DNA of 26,625 bases from Candidatus Omnitrophota bacterium. GTDB lineage: Bacteria > Verrucomicrobiota > Verrucomicrobiia > Limisphaerales > UBA1319. Each line of letters opens with the position of its first letter. The first letter of the stretch is position 1. The stretch spans positions 1-26,625 of the forward strand of contig JAMCZD010000224.1 of assembly GCA_023473405.1 (NCBI GenBank). Direction: 5' to 3'. A model generated the notes under the pieces. That model searched no databases. It was not told the DNA's origin and saw only the letters and a list, made by a program, of their open reading frames with translations. This document shows, piece by piece, positions 9,201 through 15,503 of the stretch. The translations under genes and the position numbers were made by a program.

Positions 9201-10272
9201 GAAATCGCTGCGCGCCGATCCCGACAAGGCCGCGGATCTCATCCATGACCGCGTCGAAGAGAGTCTGCGCGCTCAGGCCGTGTTGCGCCTGATTGGCGCA
9301 TTGGAACGGCGCCTGGAAACCGAAGTGAACTTGAAACCCGACGAGCTTGCCAAAGAAGAGTGGAAGGCAGTCGGCGAGAAACTATCCCGGGTGGTGCGCG
9401 ATGAATTTGCGCAACGCCGCGAGCACCTGATCGGCGCCAACAATGAGGGCCAAATCGCCAAAGAGCTTGCCGAGAACCTGGGCAAGGTTGAGGGCCAAAT
9501 CCACGACGGCCATCTGCTGAACGCGCTGATCGCCATCCCTGAAACGCGCACGACCGCCTTCGACAAGAAGACCCACCGGCAAATCGTTCAGCGCAAGAAG
9601 CGTCTGAGCCTCGCTTACTACGCCGCACGCTTCCTGGAAAAACTGGACGCAGAAGCCATCACCGAAAAGGTGCTGGCCCACCTGAAGTACGCCCAGAAAG
9701 CGATGCAGGCCATTTGGGGCCAGGGCGCCTGGGAAAGCATGGCGAGTGGGACTCTCGAAAACGTGAATGAGGCTGGGCGGGCGCTATTAAAAGAAGCGTT
9801 GGGCGCCGAGGCTTTCGAAAGCCTGAATGGGAGGCCGCTCAACGAGCTCAGCGCCGAAGCCAAGCAGAAGGCCATTGCCAGCCTGGGCAAGCGCGGCCTC
9901 ACCGAAAGCTACCGCCAGCTCTTACTGCGCGTGATCTCCGAATTGTGGATCGATTACCTGACCCGCATGGAAGCCCTGCGCATCTCCATCCGCCTGGAAG
10001 CTTACGCCCAGCGTGACCCGTTGGTGGAGTACAAGGCGCAGGCGTACCGCATGTTCCAGGATCTGTTCGCCGACATGCGCAGCAGCCTGGTGAACCGCAT
10101 GTTCGTATTTCAACCCGGCCCCATCGGGCAGACCGCCCGCGCCGCGGCCTTGCCCGCGGCTCCCGCGCCGGATGGCGCGGCCGAAAAAGTCGTGGAGGAA
10201 AAAGAGCCTGTCACTCCCGGCGGGGGTTCGGATTCCGGCGGCAAACGGCGCCGAAGGCGCAAGAAGAAGTAA
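6211..10272 (+). CDS. secA: Preprotein translocase ATPase SecA, unusually long
   Basis: Motor ATPase that drives unfolded preproteins through SecYEG at the inner face of the membrane. All core motifs are present: Walker A MRTGEGKT (102-109), Walker B [19 protein letters not shown] (from 234), [49 protein letters not shown] (644-651), the [27 protein letters not shown] block, LLEYDDVLN (from 815) and, near the end, the scaffold-helix match [10 protein letters not shown]. At 1353 residues it is far longer than the usual 830-1000. Extra sequence lies before the conserved DVVYRT segment, at about 525-612 inside the second nucleotide-binding fold, and in a Glu/Gln/Lys-rich, probably coiled region of nearly 400 residues between LLEYDDVLN and [10 protein letters not shown]. 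The C-terminus lacks the Cys/His zinc motif and ends in a poly-basic KRRRRRKKK tail. Start fixed by the family N-terminus. Confidence 0.97.
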   Translation: [1353 protein letters not shown]

Positions 10273-10294
10273 GAGCAGGTGCGTCGTCCCCTTA

Positions 10295-10424
10295 TGTCAC
10301 TCCGACCGCAGCGAGGAGGCCCTTGAGTCAAAATAAGGCAGGTTGGTTTTCGTTTGACCAAAGGGATTCCTCGTCGGGCAGCGCCGTTTAAAAAACGGCG
10401 CCAACCGCCCTCCTCGGAATGACA
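10295..10424. repeat. MITE-like palindromic repeat after secA
   Basis: TGTCACTCCGA at the left and TCGGAATGACA at the right are near-perfect inverted ends of a 130-bp segment. Inside it sits a strong hairpin, GCGCCGTTT and AAACGGCGC with a 3-nt loop (10381-10401). GAGGAGG and CCTCCTCGG blocks resemble the other dispersed repeats here. No open frame. It may act as a secA 3' structure, but there is no T-run after it. Confidence 0.55.
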
Positions 10425-10495
10425 AAGTTAACTTTCATTAAGAATCGATGTGCAATCGATGACTCGTTTTTCTTATAGAAAGCTTATGTCTTTAT

Positions 10496-10527
10496 GCTAA
10501 CCGCTAAAGGCTAACGGCTAATGGCTG
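10496..10527. repeat. Heptamer-like repeat at the hydrolase start
   Basis: Degenerate units of the type GCTAACG/GCTAAAG/GCTAATG run into the start codon of the next gene. The related array at 11336-11390 overlaps that gene's stop codon, so the gene is bracketed by the same repeat type. Confidence 0.4.
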
Positions 10528-11363
10528 CTTCCTGGCACATCATTCCCGCTGGCACTTCCTGGGCTGACCCGGGAGGGCCGTTTGGCCTGGTGCCCAAAGT
10601 CCTGTGGAGCAAACACCAAACGCCTAATGATCACAATCTAGTCCCCATGTGCATGAACTGCCTGTTGATCCACTCGGAAGGCAAGACCATCCTGGTGGAT
10701 AACGGCCTGGGCGACAAGTTGAGCGACAAGACCATCCGCCAATGGGGGCTGCATTACCCCGAAGGCACCCTGCTCGAGAATTTGGCCAAGCACGGCGTAA
10801 AGCCCGAAGACATTGACATTGTCATCGACACGCATTTGCATTCCGATCATTGCGGCGGCAACACCACGTTGAAGGACGAGGCGCTGGTGCCCGCCTTCCC
10901 CAACGCCGAATACTGGCTGCAGCGCGTGGAGTTCGCCGATGCCATGCACACCGACGAGCGCACCCGCGCCACCTACCTGCCGGAGAACTTGGTGCCCATT
11001 TGGGAATCCGGGCGCTTCCGCTTGCTGCATGGCGACGCTCAGGTGACCAAAGACGTACGCTGCGTGGTCGCTCCCGGCCACACCCGCGGGCTGCAAGTTG
11101 TCATTGTCGAAACCGGCGACCGGCCGCTGCTCTATGTGAACGACCTTGCCAGCTTCGCGGTCCACTTCGAGCGCCGCGCCTGGGTCACCGCCTACGACGT
11201 CGAACCGTTGGAAACCATCCGCACCAAAGGCTACTGGCAGGAATGGGCGCTGGAAAACAAAGCGCTGCTGATCTTCGAGCACGACACCACCATGCCGGTT
11301 GGAGAATTGGTGAAAGATCAAGACGGAAAAATGAAAGTAAAAGCTGTAAGCTATGAGCCGTAA
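10521..11363 (+). CDS. Metallo-beta-lactamase-fold hydrolase
   Basis: A 280-residue hydrolase with the complete two-metal site of the superfamily: THLHSDH (H105, H107, D109, H110), H187 in APGHTRG, D208 in YVNDLA and H254 in FEHD. It lacks a signal peptide and is probably cytoplasmic. The overall pattern resembles quorum-quenching-lactonase-like and other soluble hydrolases, but the substrate cannot be assigned. No strong ribosome-binding site precedes the ATG; a weak AAAGG lies about 12 nt upstream, and the start codon falls inside a heptamer-like repeat, so the true start could differ by a few codons. The last codons also run into a repeat, so the tail may have been acquired from repeat DNA. 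Apparently a single gene. Confidence 0.88.
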   Translation: MAASWHIIPAGTSWADPGGPFGLVPKVLWSKHQTPNDHNLVPMCMNCLLIHSEGKTILVDNGLGDKLSDKTIRQWGLHYPEGTLLENLAKHGVKPEDIDIVIDTHLHSDHCGGNTTLKDEALVPAFPNAEYWLQRVEFADAMHTDERTRATYLPENLVPIWESGRFRLLHGDAQVTKDVRCVVAPGHTRGLQVVIVETGDRPLLYVNDLASFAVHFERRAWVTAYDVEPLETIRTKGYWQEWALENKALLIFEHDTTMPVGELVKDQDGKMKVKAVSYEP

Positions 11364-11390
11364 GCTATCAGCTTTCAGCGTTCAGCGAAA
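11336..11390. repeat. Heptamer-type repeat overlapping a stop codon
   Basis: Degenerate 7-bp units (AGCTGTA, AGCTATG, AGCTATC, AGCTTTC, AGCGTTC) span the stop codon of the hydrolase. Similar arrays occur at 17256-17355. They resemble the short tandem heptamer repeats known from cyanobacteria and other bacteria. Confidence 0.55.
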
Positions 11391-11479
11391 TCTTTTCAAT
11401 CATTCCGAGCGAACTGCAGCCGCGACGAGGGAAGGATCCTTTAGTACTAGAACTTGAAAAATTGTTATAGAATTATTTC

Positions 11480-11875
11480 ATGAATGAAGCTGAAGCCCAT
11501 GCCTTCGTCGTCGACGAATTAAGCAAACATCGCAATCGCAACGACATTCTCGTAGCATTATGCAATGAGCTTGGGCTTTATTGGAATCAGGCCGAGCAGT
11601 TCGTCCGAGACGTGGAGTCGCAACAGGGTCAAACCATTGCCCGCCGCCAAAGCCCGCTGCTCATTATCTTAGGCTTGGGAGTCATCCTTGGCGGGTTGGG
11701 TCTAACCACCTATGGTGTCTGGTATTTTTGGGACTTGATGCAATTGAATACGATGGAACAGATCTTGAGCAGCGAATCCATTTACATTACTGCTGGGAGC
11801 ATGGGCAGCGGGCTGGCGATGATCGTCGGCGGCATCATCGGTTTTCGGAAAATTATCGCCGATTTGTCCCAATAA
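11480..11875 (+). CDS. Small two-helix membrane protein, unknown function
   Basis: A 131-residue protein. The N-terminal 55 residues are soluble and helical (EAHAFVVDELSKHRNRNDILVALCNELGLYWNQAEQFVRDVE), resembling a helical segment placed before a membrane pair. Two hydrophobic helices follow at about 59-83 and 101-122, joined by a short outer loop and ending in a basic-acidic tail. No catalytic motif is visible. The ATG at 11480 is the natural start, and the frame is well formed. It is followed after 35 bp by the glyoxalase-fold gene on the same strand, so the two may share a transcript. I do not recognise the family. Confidence 0.7.
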   Translation: MNEAEAHAFVVDELSKHRNRNDILVALCNELGLYWNQAEQFVRDVESQQGQTIARRQSPLLIILGLGVILGGLGLTTYGVWYFWDLMQLNTMEQILSSESIYITAGSMGSGLAMIVGGIIGFRKIIADLSQ

Positions 11876-11910
11876 CCTTGAGCGTCCAACCGGAAAAATC
11901 CTTGCCGGCC

Positions 11911-12267
11911 GTGAAATTGCGAGTAAGTTTCTACTATGTAGGAGATCTGAAAAAAGCCGCCCAGGCTTATTTAAACTTTCTTGGACTCTCTCCTTCTTAC
12001 GCGGACGAAGATTGGGTGCGCTTCCAGTTGGAAGGCGGCGACCTGGCCCTCCACCTAAACGAAGAGCTGCCGGAAACATCGGAATTTCGACAGATGCAAA
12101 CCGGCGCCGTGGTTTCCTTCACAGTGCAGGATTTGCAGACAACTCTGCAGCGGGCAGAAGGAAGCGGCTTCCATCAGGTTGGCGAGATCCGGGATTTGCC
12201 TTATGGGCGCCAGGTGCAGCTGCGTGATCCTTGGGGGAATCGCCTTTCTCTCGTTGAACCGAAATAA
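11911..12267 (+). CDS. Glyoxalase/bleomycin-resistance (VOC) fold protein
   Basis: About 118 residues of the vicinal-oxygen-chelate fold: an opening strand KLRVSFYYVGDLKKAAQAYLNFLGL typical of the first beta-alpha-beta unit, and an end DPWGNRLSLVEP typical of the second. Members bind a metal or act as sequestration proteins. The usual C-terminal metal Glu may be the E of LVEP. No ATG is available at the right place. GTG at 11911 matches the family N-terminus (normally MKLR); TTG at 11902 or 11878 are alternatives. No strong ribosome-binding site is visible. It follows the membrane protein gene closely. Substrate unknown. Confidence 0.78.
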   Translation: MKLRVSFYYVGDLKKAAQAYLNFLGLSPSYADEDWVRFQLEGGDLALHLNEELPETSEFRQMQTGAVVSFTVQDLQTTLQRAEGSGFHQVGEIRDLPYGRQVQLRDPWGNRLSLVEPK

Positions 12268-12327
12268 CTTAATTCCTTTTAGCATTTACAATCTAAAACG
12301 CAGTCAATTGGAAATCGAGGTCCCCAC

Positions 12328-13521
12328 ATGAAGATCGAAACTCTTGCCGTCCACGCCGCCAACGAACCCGACCCTGATACCGGCGCGGTTGCCGCGCCCA
12401 TCCACATGTCCACCACCTACTTGCGGGCTGGCGATGGCAGCTACCCGGGCGGCTACGTCTACGGGCGCAGCGAGAACCCCAACCGTGCCGCGCTCGAAAC
12501 CGCCCTCGCGCAATTAGAAGGCGGCGCCGGAGCCGCGGCTTTCGCCTCCGGGCTGGCCGCCATCCACGCCATCTTCCAGGCGCTGCAGCCTGGCGACCAC
12601 GCCGTCGTCTCGCAGGACATCTACCACGGCACGCAAGCCATGCTCGAGAAAGTGATGCTGCGTTGGGGCCTGGATATCAGCTTCATCTCTTTCGACGATC
12701 TCAATAATGTTCGCGCCGCTCTGCACAAGGACACCCGCCTGGTTTACCTTGAGACGCCCACCAATCCGATGATGAAGATCATCGATCTCGCCGAGGTCAT
12801 TACCCTCGCCCACAATGCCGGCGCCAAAGTCGTCGTTGATAACACCCTCGCCACCCCGGTGCTCCAGCGCCCGCTGGGCTTGGGCGCAGATATCAGCGTG
12901 CACTCCAGCACCAAGTATTTCGGCGGGCACAGCGACGTCACCGGCGGCGCGGTGATCGTGAAATCAACGGATGAGTTCTTTGCCCGCATCCGCGAAGAGC
13001 AGAGCCTCGCCGGCGCCGTGCCCTCCCCCTTCGATTGCTGGCTGATCCGCCGCGGCCTGGCAACCCTGCCATTGCGCGTCGGCGCCCAGGCAGCCAACGC
13101 ACTAAGAATCGCCGAGTTCCTAAGCGCGCACCCCGGCGTCAACTGCGTGCATTACCCCGGGTTGCCCGATCATCCCGGACACGCCATCGCCCGCAAGCAA
13201 ATGAGCCCCCTCACCCCCGGCCCCTCTCCCGCAAGCGGGCGAGGGGGGAATGCCTCAAAGTTCCCTGGCTCCCTTCCGCTTGGTGCGATGCTTTCGTTCC
13301 AGGTCGCCGCCGGGGAAGCAGCTGCCCGCAAGGTGGCGTCCACCACCAAACTCTTCACCCAGGCTACCAGCCTGGGTAGCGTAGAGAGCCTGATCGAACA
13401 CCGCGCCTCCGTGGCAGGCGAGTCGGCATCTACGCCGCGGGACTTGCTGCGGCTATCGGTGGGGATAGAGGCAGCTGAGGATTTGATAGTGGATTTAGAC
13501 CAAGCGCTTAATTCCGTCTAG
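12328..13521 (+). CDS. Cystathionine gamma-synthase/gamma-lyase family PLP enzyme
   Basis: A 397-residue Cys/Met-metabolism PLP enzyme of the trans-sulfuration pathway. The PLP lysine is K196 in SSTKYFGGHSDVTGG; other marks are YGRSENPNRAALE, FASGLAAIHAI, LETPTNPMM and VVVDNTLATP. Whether it acts as gamma-synthase (metB) or gamma-lyase cannot be decided from motifs alone, so no symbol is given. GAGG lies at fair distance before the ATG. Between HAIARKQM (ending at residue 292) and GAMLSFQV there is an extra segment of about 24 residues with the low-complexity run SPLTPGPSPASGRGG, where relatives have just a few residues (MSGFGGMLSF type). It is encoded by a repeat of intergenic type. The insertion keeps the frame and adds a surface loop, so the enzyme may still work. 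Confidence 0.92.
   Translation: MKIETLAVHAANEPDPDTGAVAAPIHMSTTYLRAGDGSYPGGYVYGRSENPNRAALETALAQLEGGAGAAAFASGLAAIHAIFQALQPGDHAVVSQDIYHGTQAMLEKVMLRWGLDISFISFDDLNNVRAALHKDTRLVYLETPTNPMMKIIDLAEVITLAHNAGAKVVVDNTLATPVLQRPLGLGADISVHSSTKYFGGHSDVTGGAVIVKSTDEFFARIREEQSLAGAVPSPFDCWLIRRGLATLPLRVGAQAANALRIAEFLSAHPGVNCVHYPGLPDHPGHAIARKQMSPLTPGPSPASGRGGNASKFPGSLPLGAMLSFQVAAGEAAARKVASTTKLFTQATSLGSVESLIEHRASVAGESASTPRDLLRLSVGIEAAEDLIVDLDQALNSV
13201..13260. repeat. Palindromic C-rich repeat inserted in the PLP-enzyme gene
   Basis: The plus strand reads CCCCTCACCCCCGGCCCC then TCTCCCGC-AA-GCGGGCGAGGGG, a well-known type of bacterial interspersed palindrome. Here it is read in frame as SPLTPGPSPASGRGG within the cystathionine enzyme. 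The inner arms CTCCCGC and GCGGGCGAG pair with one bulged base. Confidence 0.7.
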
Positions 13522-13528
13522 CGGCGAG

Positions 13529-13655
13529 ACGTTGTAGGTTGTGTAGAGGTTGTCGATCATGTCGAAGTTGTTGATGTTGTCGGTGTTGTAGATGTTGTCG
13601 GTGTTGTAGATGTTGTCGATGTTGTCGATGTTGTCGGTGTGGTAGGTGTGGTAGA
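13529..13655. repeat. 9-bp tandem repeat (GATGTTGTC/GGTGTTGTA units)
   Basis: About fourteen degenerate 9-bp units follow the stop codon of the PLP enzyme. In the frame of that gene they read D/G/E-V-V repeats and continue without a stop into ANEDSPPKNILDSIKGMRRVFGLKTWRYY, ending at TAA 13742-13744. No start codon opens this frame ahead of the array, so it is not called as a gene. The 398-bp spacer (13522-13919) otherwise holds the 3' remnant described next. Confidence 0.75.
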
Positions 13656-13804
13656 TGCAAATGAGGATTCGCCGCCAAAGAACATCTTGGATTCCATCAA
13701 AGGAATGCGCAGAGTATTTGGTTTGAAAACATGGCGGTATTATTAAACAGAATGAGGTTTTTGTGGGGAATTTGGTGACTTTGTCAAGCAAGTTGACAAT
13801 GGGG

Positions 13805-13868
13805 AATAGAGGGGATTGAGGCAGCCGAGGATTTGGTGGAAGATTTGGAGGGAACGCCAAGGACGTAA
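13805..13868 (+). pseudogene. Remnant 3' end of a second cystathionine-synthase-like gene
   Basis: A short frame reads GIEAAEDLVEDLEGTPRT then stop, next to the intact gene's own end GIEAAEDLIVDLDQALNSV. The shared DNA differs mostly at third codon positions, as expected for an old paralogue rather than a fresh copy. Only about 18 codons remain. A tandem pair of PLP-enzyme genes, reduced to one, explains this best. Confidence 0.55.
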
Positions 13869-13919
13869 GTACCGAGGAGAATTACTGGAAAAAGAATATG
13901 GAATTAAATCCAAAACTAA

Positions 13920-14348
13920 ATGATCAGGATACTTATCGATTCGAGTGCCCTGTTTTCCGCATTTTTTTCTGAACGTGGTCATTCAAGAGATTTAATAATC
14001 CTGGCGCTCAAAGGGGAAATTAACCTGGTGGAAAGCGAGTATATTCTTGAAGAAGTCAGTCACCATCTGGAAATAAAAGCGCCTCCCTTTCTCAATATCT
14101 TCCAGATTGGCCTAGAAAACCTAAAATTGGATAAAGTCAAGCCAACTAAGTCCCAGGTTTTGGCCGCCGCAAAGTATGTTGCTGAAAAGGACGCCCCAAT
14201 AATTGCCGCGGCAAAGAAAGGGAAAGTCGATCTGTTAGTCACACTTGATAAAAAACATCTGCTTGGAAACCCTAAATTGGAAAAGTTTACTGGGTCGGCC
14301 ATCGTCACCCCTGCAGCAGCCGTTGCATCAATAAAAGCGAAGGGCTGA
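13920..14348 (+). CDS. PIN-domain protein, possible toxin nuclease
   Basis: A 142-residue PIN-fold protein; such proteins are metal-dependent RNases, often the toxin of VapBC-like pairs. The carboxylate set is visible: D7 in ILIDSSAL, E44/E45 in EYILEEV, D91 in EKDAPIIAAA and D110 in LVTLDKKHL. The 5' context lacks a recognisable antitoxin gene: upstream there is only an open frame of about 35 codons (from TTG 13816, ending ...GELLEKEYGIKSKTK) whose TGA overlaps the PIN ATG as ATGA. This frame could be a shortened antitoxin or chance. The gene is clearly richer in A+T than its neighbours, as is the following gene, which points to a transferred block. Also possible: a solitary PIN RNase. Confidence 0.82.
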   Translation: MIRILIDSSALFSAFFSERGHSRDLIILALKGEINLVESEYILEEVSHHLEIKAPPFLNIFQIGLENLKLDKVKPTKSQVLAAAKYVAEKDAPIIAAAKKGKVDLLVTLDKKHLLGNPKLEKFTGSAIVTPAAAVASIKAKG

Positions 14349-14355
14349 CCTGAGG

Positions 14356-14375
14356 CTGCATGAAAACTCATGCAG
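14356..14375. repeat. Perfect 8-bp hairpin between PIN and dapB-like genes
   Basis: CTGCATGA and TCATGCAG pair around AAAC directly after the PIN stop codon. There is no T-run. It may mark the end of the PIN transcript or protect it. Confidence 0.4.
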
Positions 14376-14404
14376 TTGGCAAATTCAAAAGCTGGGAGGG
14401 TCAT

Positions 14405-14440
14405 ATGAACAACTTTTTCATACACGGTGAGGATTTATGA
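14405..14440 (+). CDS. Possible 11-residue leader peptide coupled to the DapB-like gene
   Basis: MNNFFIHGEDL is preceded by GGGAGGG at good spacing and its TGA overlaps the ATG of the next gene as ATGA. The strong ribosome-binding site and the overlap suggest that translation is coupled, and that the ribosome-binding site of the next gene (GGTGAGGA) lies inside this frame. It could be chance; no family is known. Confidence 0.35.
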   Translation: MNNFFIHGEDL

Positions 14441-15240
14441 AAAAAATTAAAATATGTTTAGCCGGGGCAACCGATTGGGCGGGTTCAGAACTTTCCCGAG
14501 GTATAACCGATGCCATAGACATGGAGGTGGTGTCCGCGATTTCTCGAAGTAATGCAGGGAAAACTCTTGGTGAAGCTATGGGCATTAAGGGACTTACCAC
14601 GCCGGTCTTTGGGACTGTGGAAGACGCATTAGTGACTAACCCCGACGTGTTTGTAGAATTCACAAAACCAGAGGTAGCAAAGCTCAATATATTGCTGGCA
14701 TTAAAGAAAGGTGCACATGTTGTAGTCGGCACATCGCGACTAAGTAATAAAGATTATGCCGAGATAGATCAATACGCCAAAGAAGTCAATCGTGGAGTCC
14801 TGGCAGTGGGAAATTTTGCACTTACAATAGTCCTGCTTCAGAAATTTGCCGAGATGGCGGCTAAATATATACCTCATTGGGAAATCATTGAATACGCCCA
14901 CCCCGACAAAAAGGATGCGCCCAGTGGAACTGCACGTGAACTGGCTAACCGTCTTTTCAATGTGAAGGAGGCAGAGCTCGAAGTTCCATTGGAACAAATA
15001 GATGGCTTAAAAGAAAGCCGTGGCGCTCGATTACAAGGGACTCAAGTGCACTCGATTCGATTGCCTGGATATGTTATTTCGATAGATGCCATTTTTGGGA
15101 TGTCTGACGAGAAGTTAATCCTAAAGCATGAAGCAGGTCCAAGCGCAAAACCATATGTGAAAGGAGCACTCTTAGCCATTCGAGAAGTAGGCAAATTGGT
15201 CGGGGTTCATCGTGGGCTGGATAGCGTGATGGAATTCTAG
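14437..15240 (+). CDS. DapB-like dihydrodipicolinate reductase family protein, divergent
   Basis: A 267-residue homologue of 4-hydroxy-tetrahydrodipicolinate reductase, the NAD(P)H enzyme of lysine/diaminopimelate synthesis. Recognisable parts are VFVEFTKPE, GTSRLS (99-103), GNFA (125-128), the substrate loop DAPSGTA (160-166) and a late YVKGALLAIREV. Two key places differ: the dinucleotide loop is GATDWAG (10-16) instead of GxxGRMG, and the catalytic segment reads EYAHPDKKDAPSGT, so that A154 stands where E. coli has its first catalytic His159. H155 and K158, matching His160 and Lys163, are kept. The protein may therefore be a relative with another reaction rather than the lysine-pathway enzyme. 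GGTGAGGA precedes the ATG. A+T-rich like the PIN gene; likely the same acquired block. Confidence 0.8.
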   Translation: MKKIKICLAGATDWAGSELSRGITDAIDMEVVSAISRSNAGKTLGEAMGIKGLTTPVFGTVEDALVTNPDVFVEFTKPEVAKLNILLALKKGAHVVVGTSRLSNKDYAEIDQYAKEVNRGVLAVGNFALTIVLLQKFAEMAAKYIPHWEIIEYAHPDKKDAPSGTARELANRLFNVKEAELEVPLEQIDGLKESRGARLQGTQVHSIRLPGYVISIDAIFGMSDEKLILKHEAGPSAKPYVKGALLAIREVGKLVGVHRGLDSVMEF

Positions 15241-15300
15241 ACTTGGTCATTAGAATTGGCATCATTTGCCGAACCACATGCTGAGGCATCCCAGATCCGA

Positions 15301-15405
15301 ACCAGAATCTCTGACTCCGCGGCCAAAATTGCGTACCTCCTTGCCCCACGGTGATGCGCCTGATCCGCAGAGCGGGCAGGCTTCGCCCATTCGCCGGCGC
15401 CAAAC
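15301..15405 (-). pseudogene. Decayed FPG-type zinc-finger fragment (mutM 3' end)
   Basis: On the minus strand one frame reads RRRMGEACPLCG, and after a frame change the next reads RRITVGQGGTQFWPRSQR. Together they match the MutM tail RTGE-CPxC...RRIVVGQRGTHFCPxCQR. Two of the four cysteines have become Trp and Ser (CPxC to WPRS). About 35 residues remain. Same orientation as mutM, 4.3 kb away. Confidence 0.7.
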
Positions 15406-15407
15406 CG

Positions 15408-15501
15408 TAGGGGCGGGTCTGAGACCCGCCCAGGAAAGGTGGCGTTTGCGCCGCCTTTCCTTCATTGCGAGCGAGCGCTTAGCGCGAGCGTGGCAATCCC
15501 C
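15408..15501. repeat. Cluster of three hairpin repeats
   Basis: Three palindromes in a row: GTAGGGGCGGGTCT with AGACCCGCCC (15411-15431, related to the repeat inside dnaE); a 13-bp stem with one G-T pair, AGGAAAGGTGGCG and CGCCGCCTTTCCT (15432-15461); and a copy of the dispersed repeat, TCATTGCGAGCGAG to TGGCAATCCCC (15462-15501). Together they fill the spacer before the next gene's 3' end. Confidence 0.65.
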
Positions 15502-15503
15502 GA

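Noticed and set aside
13495..13860. Minus-strand frame with Asn/Ile/Asp/Tyr repeats
   Set aside because: It is just the translation of the 9-bp tandem array on the other strand and overlaps the end of the PLP-enzyme gene.
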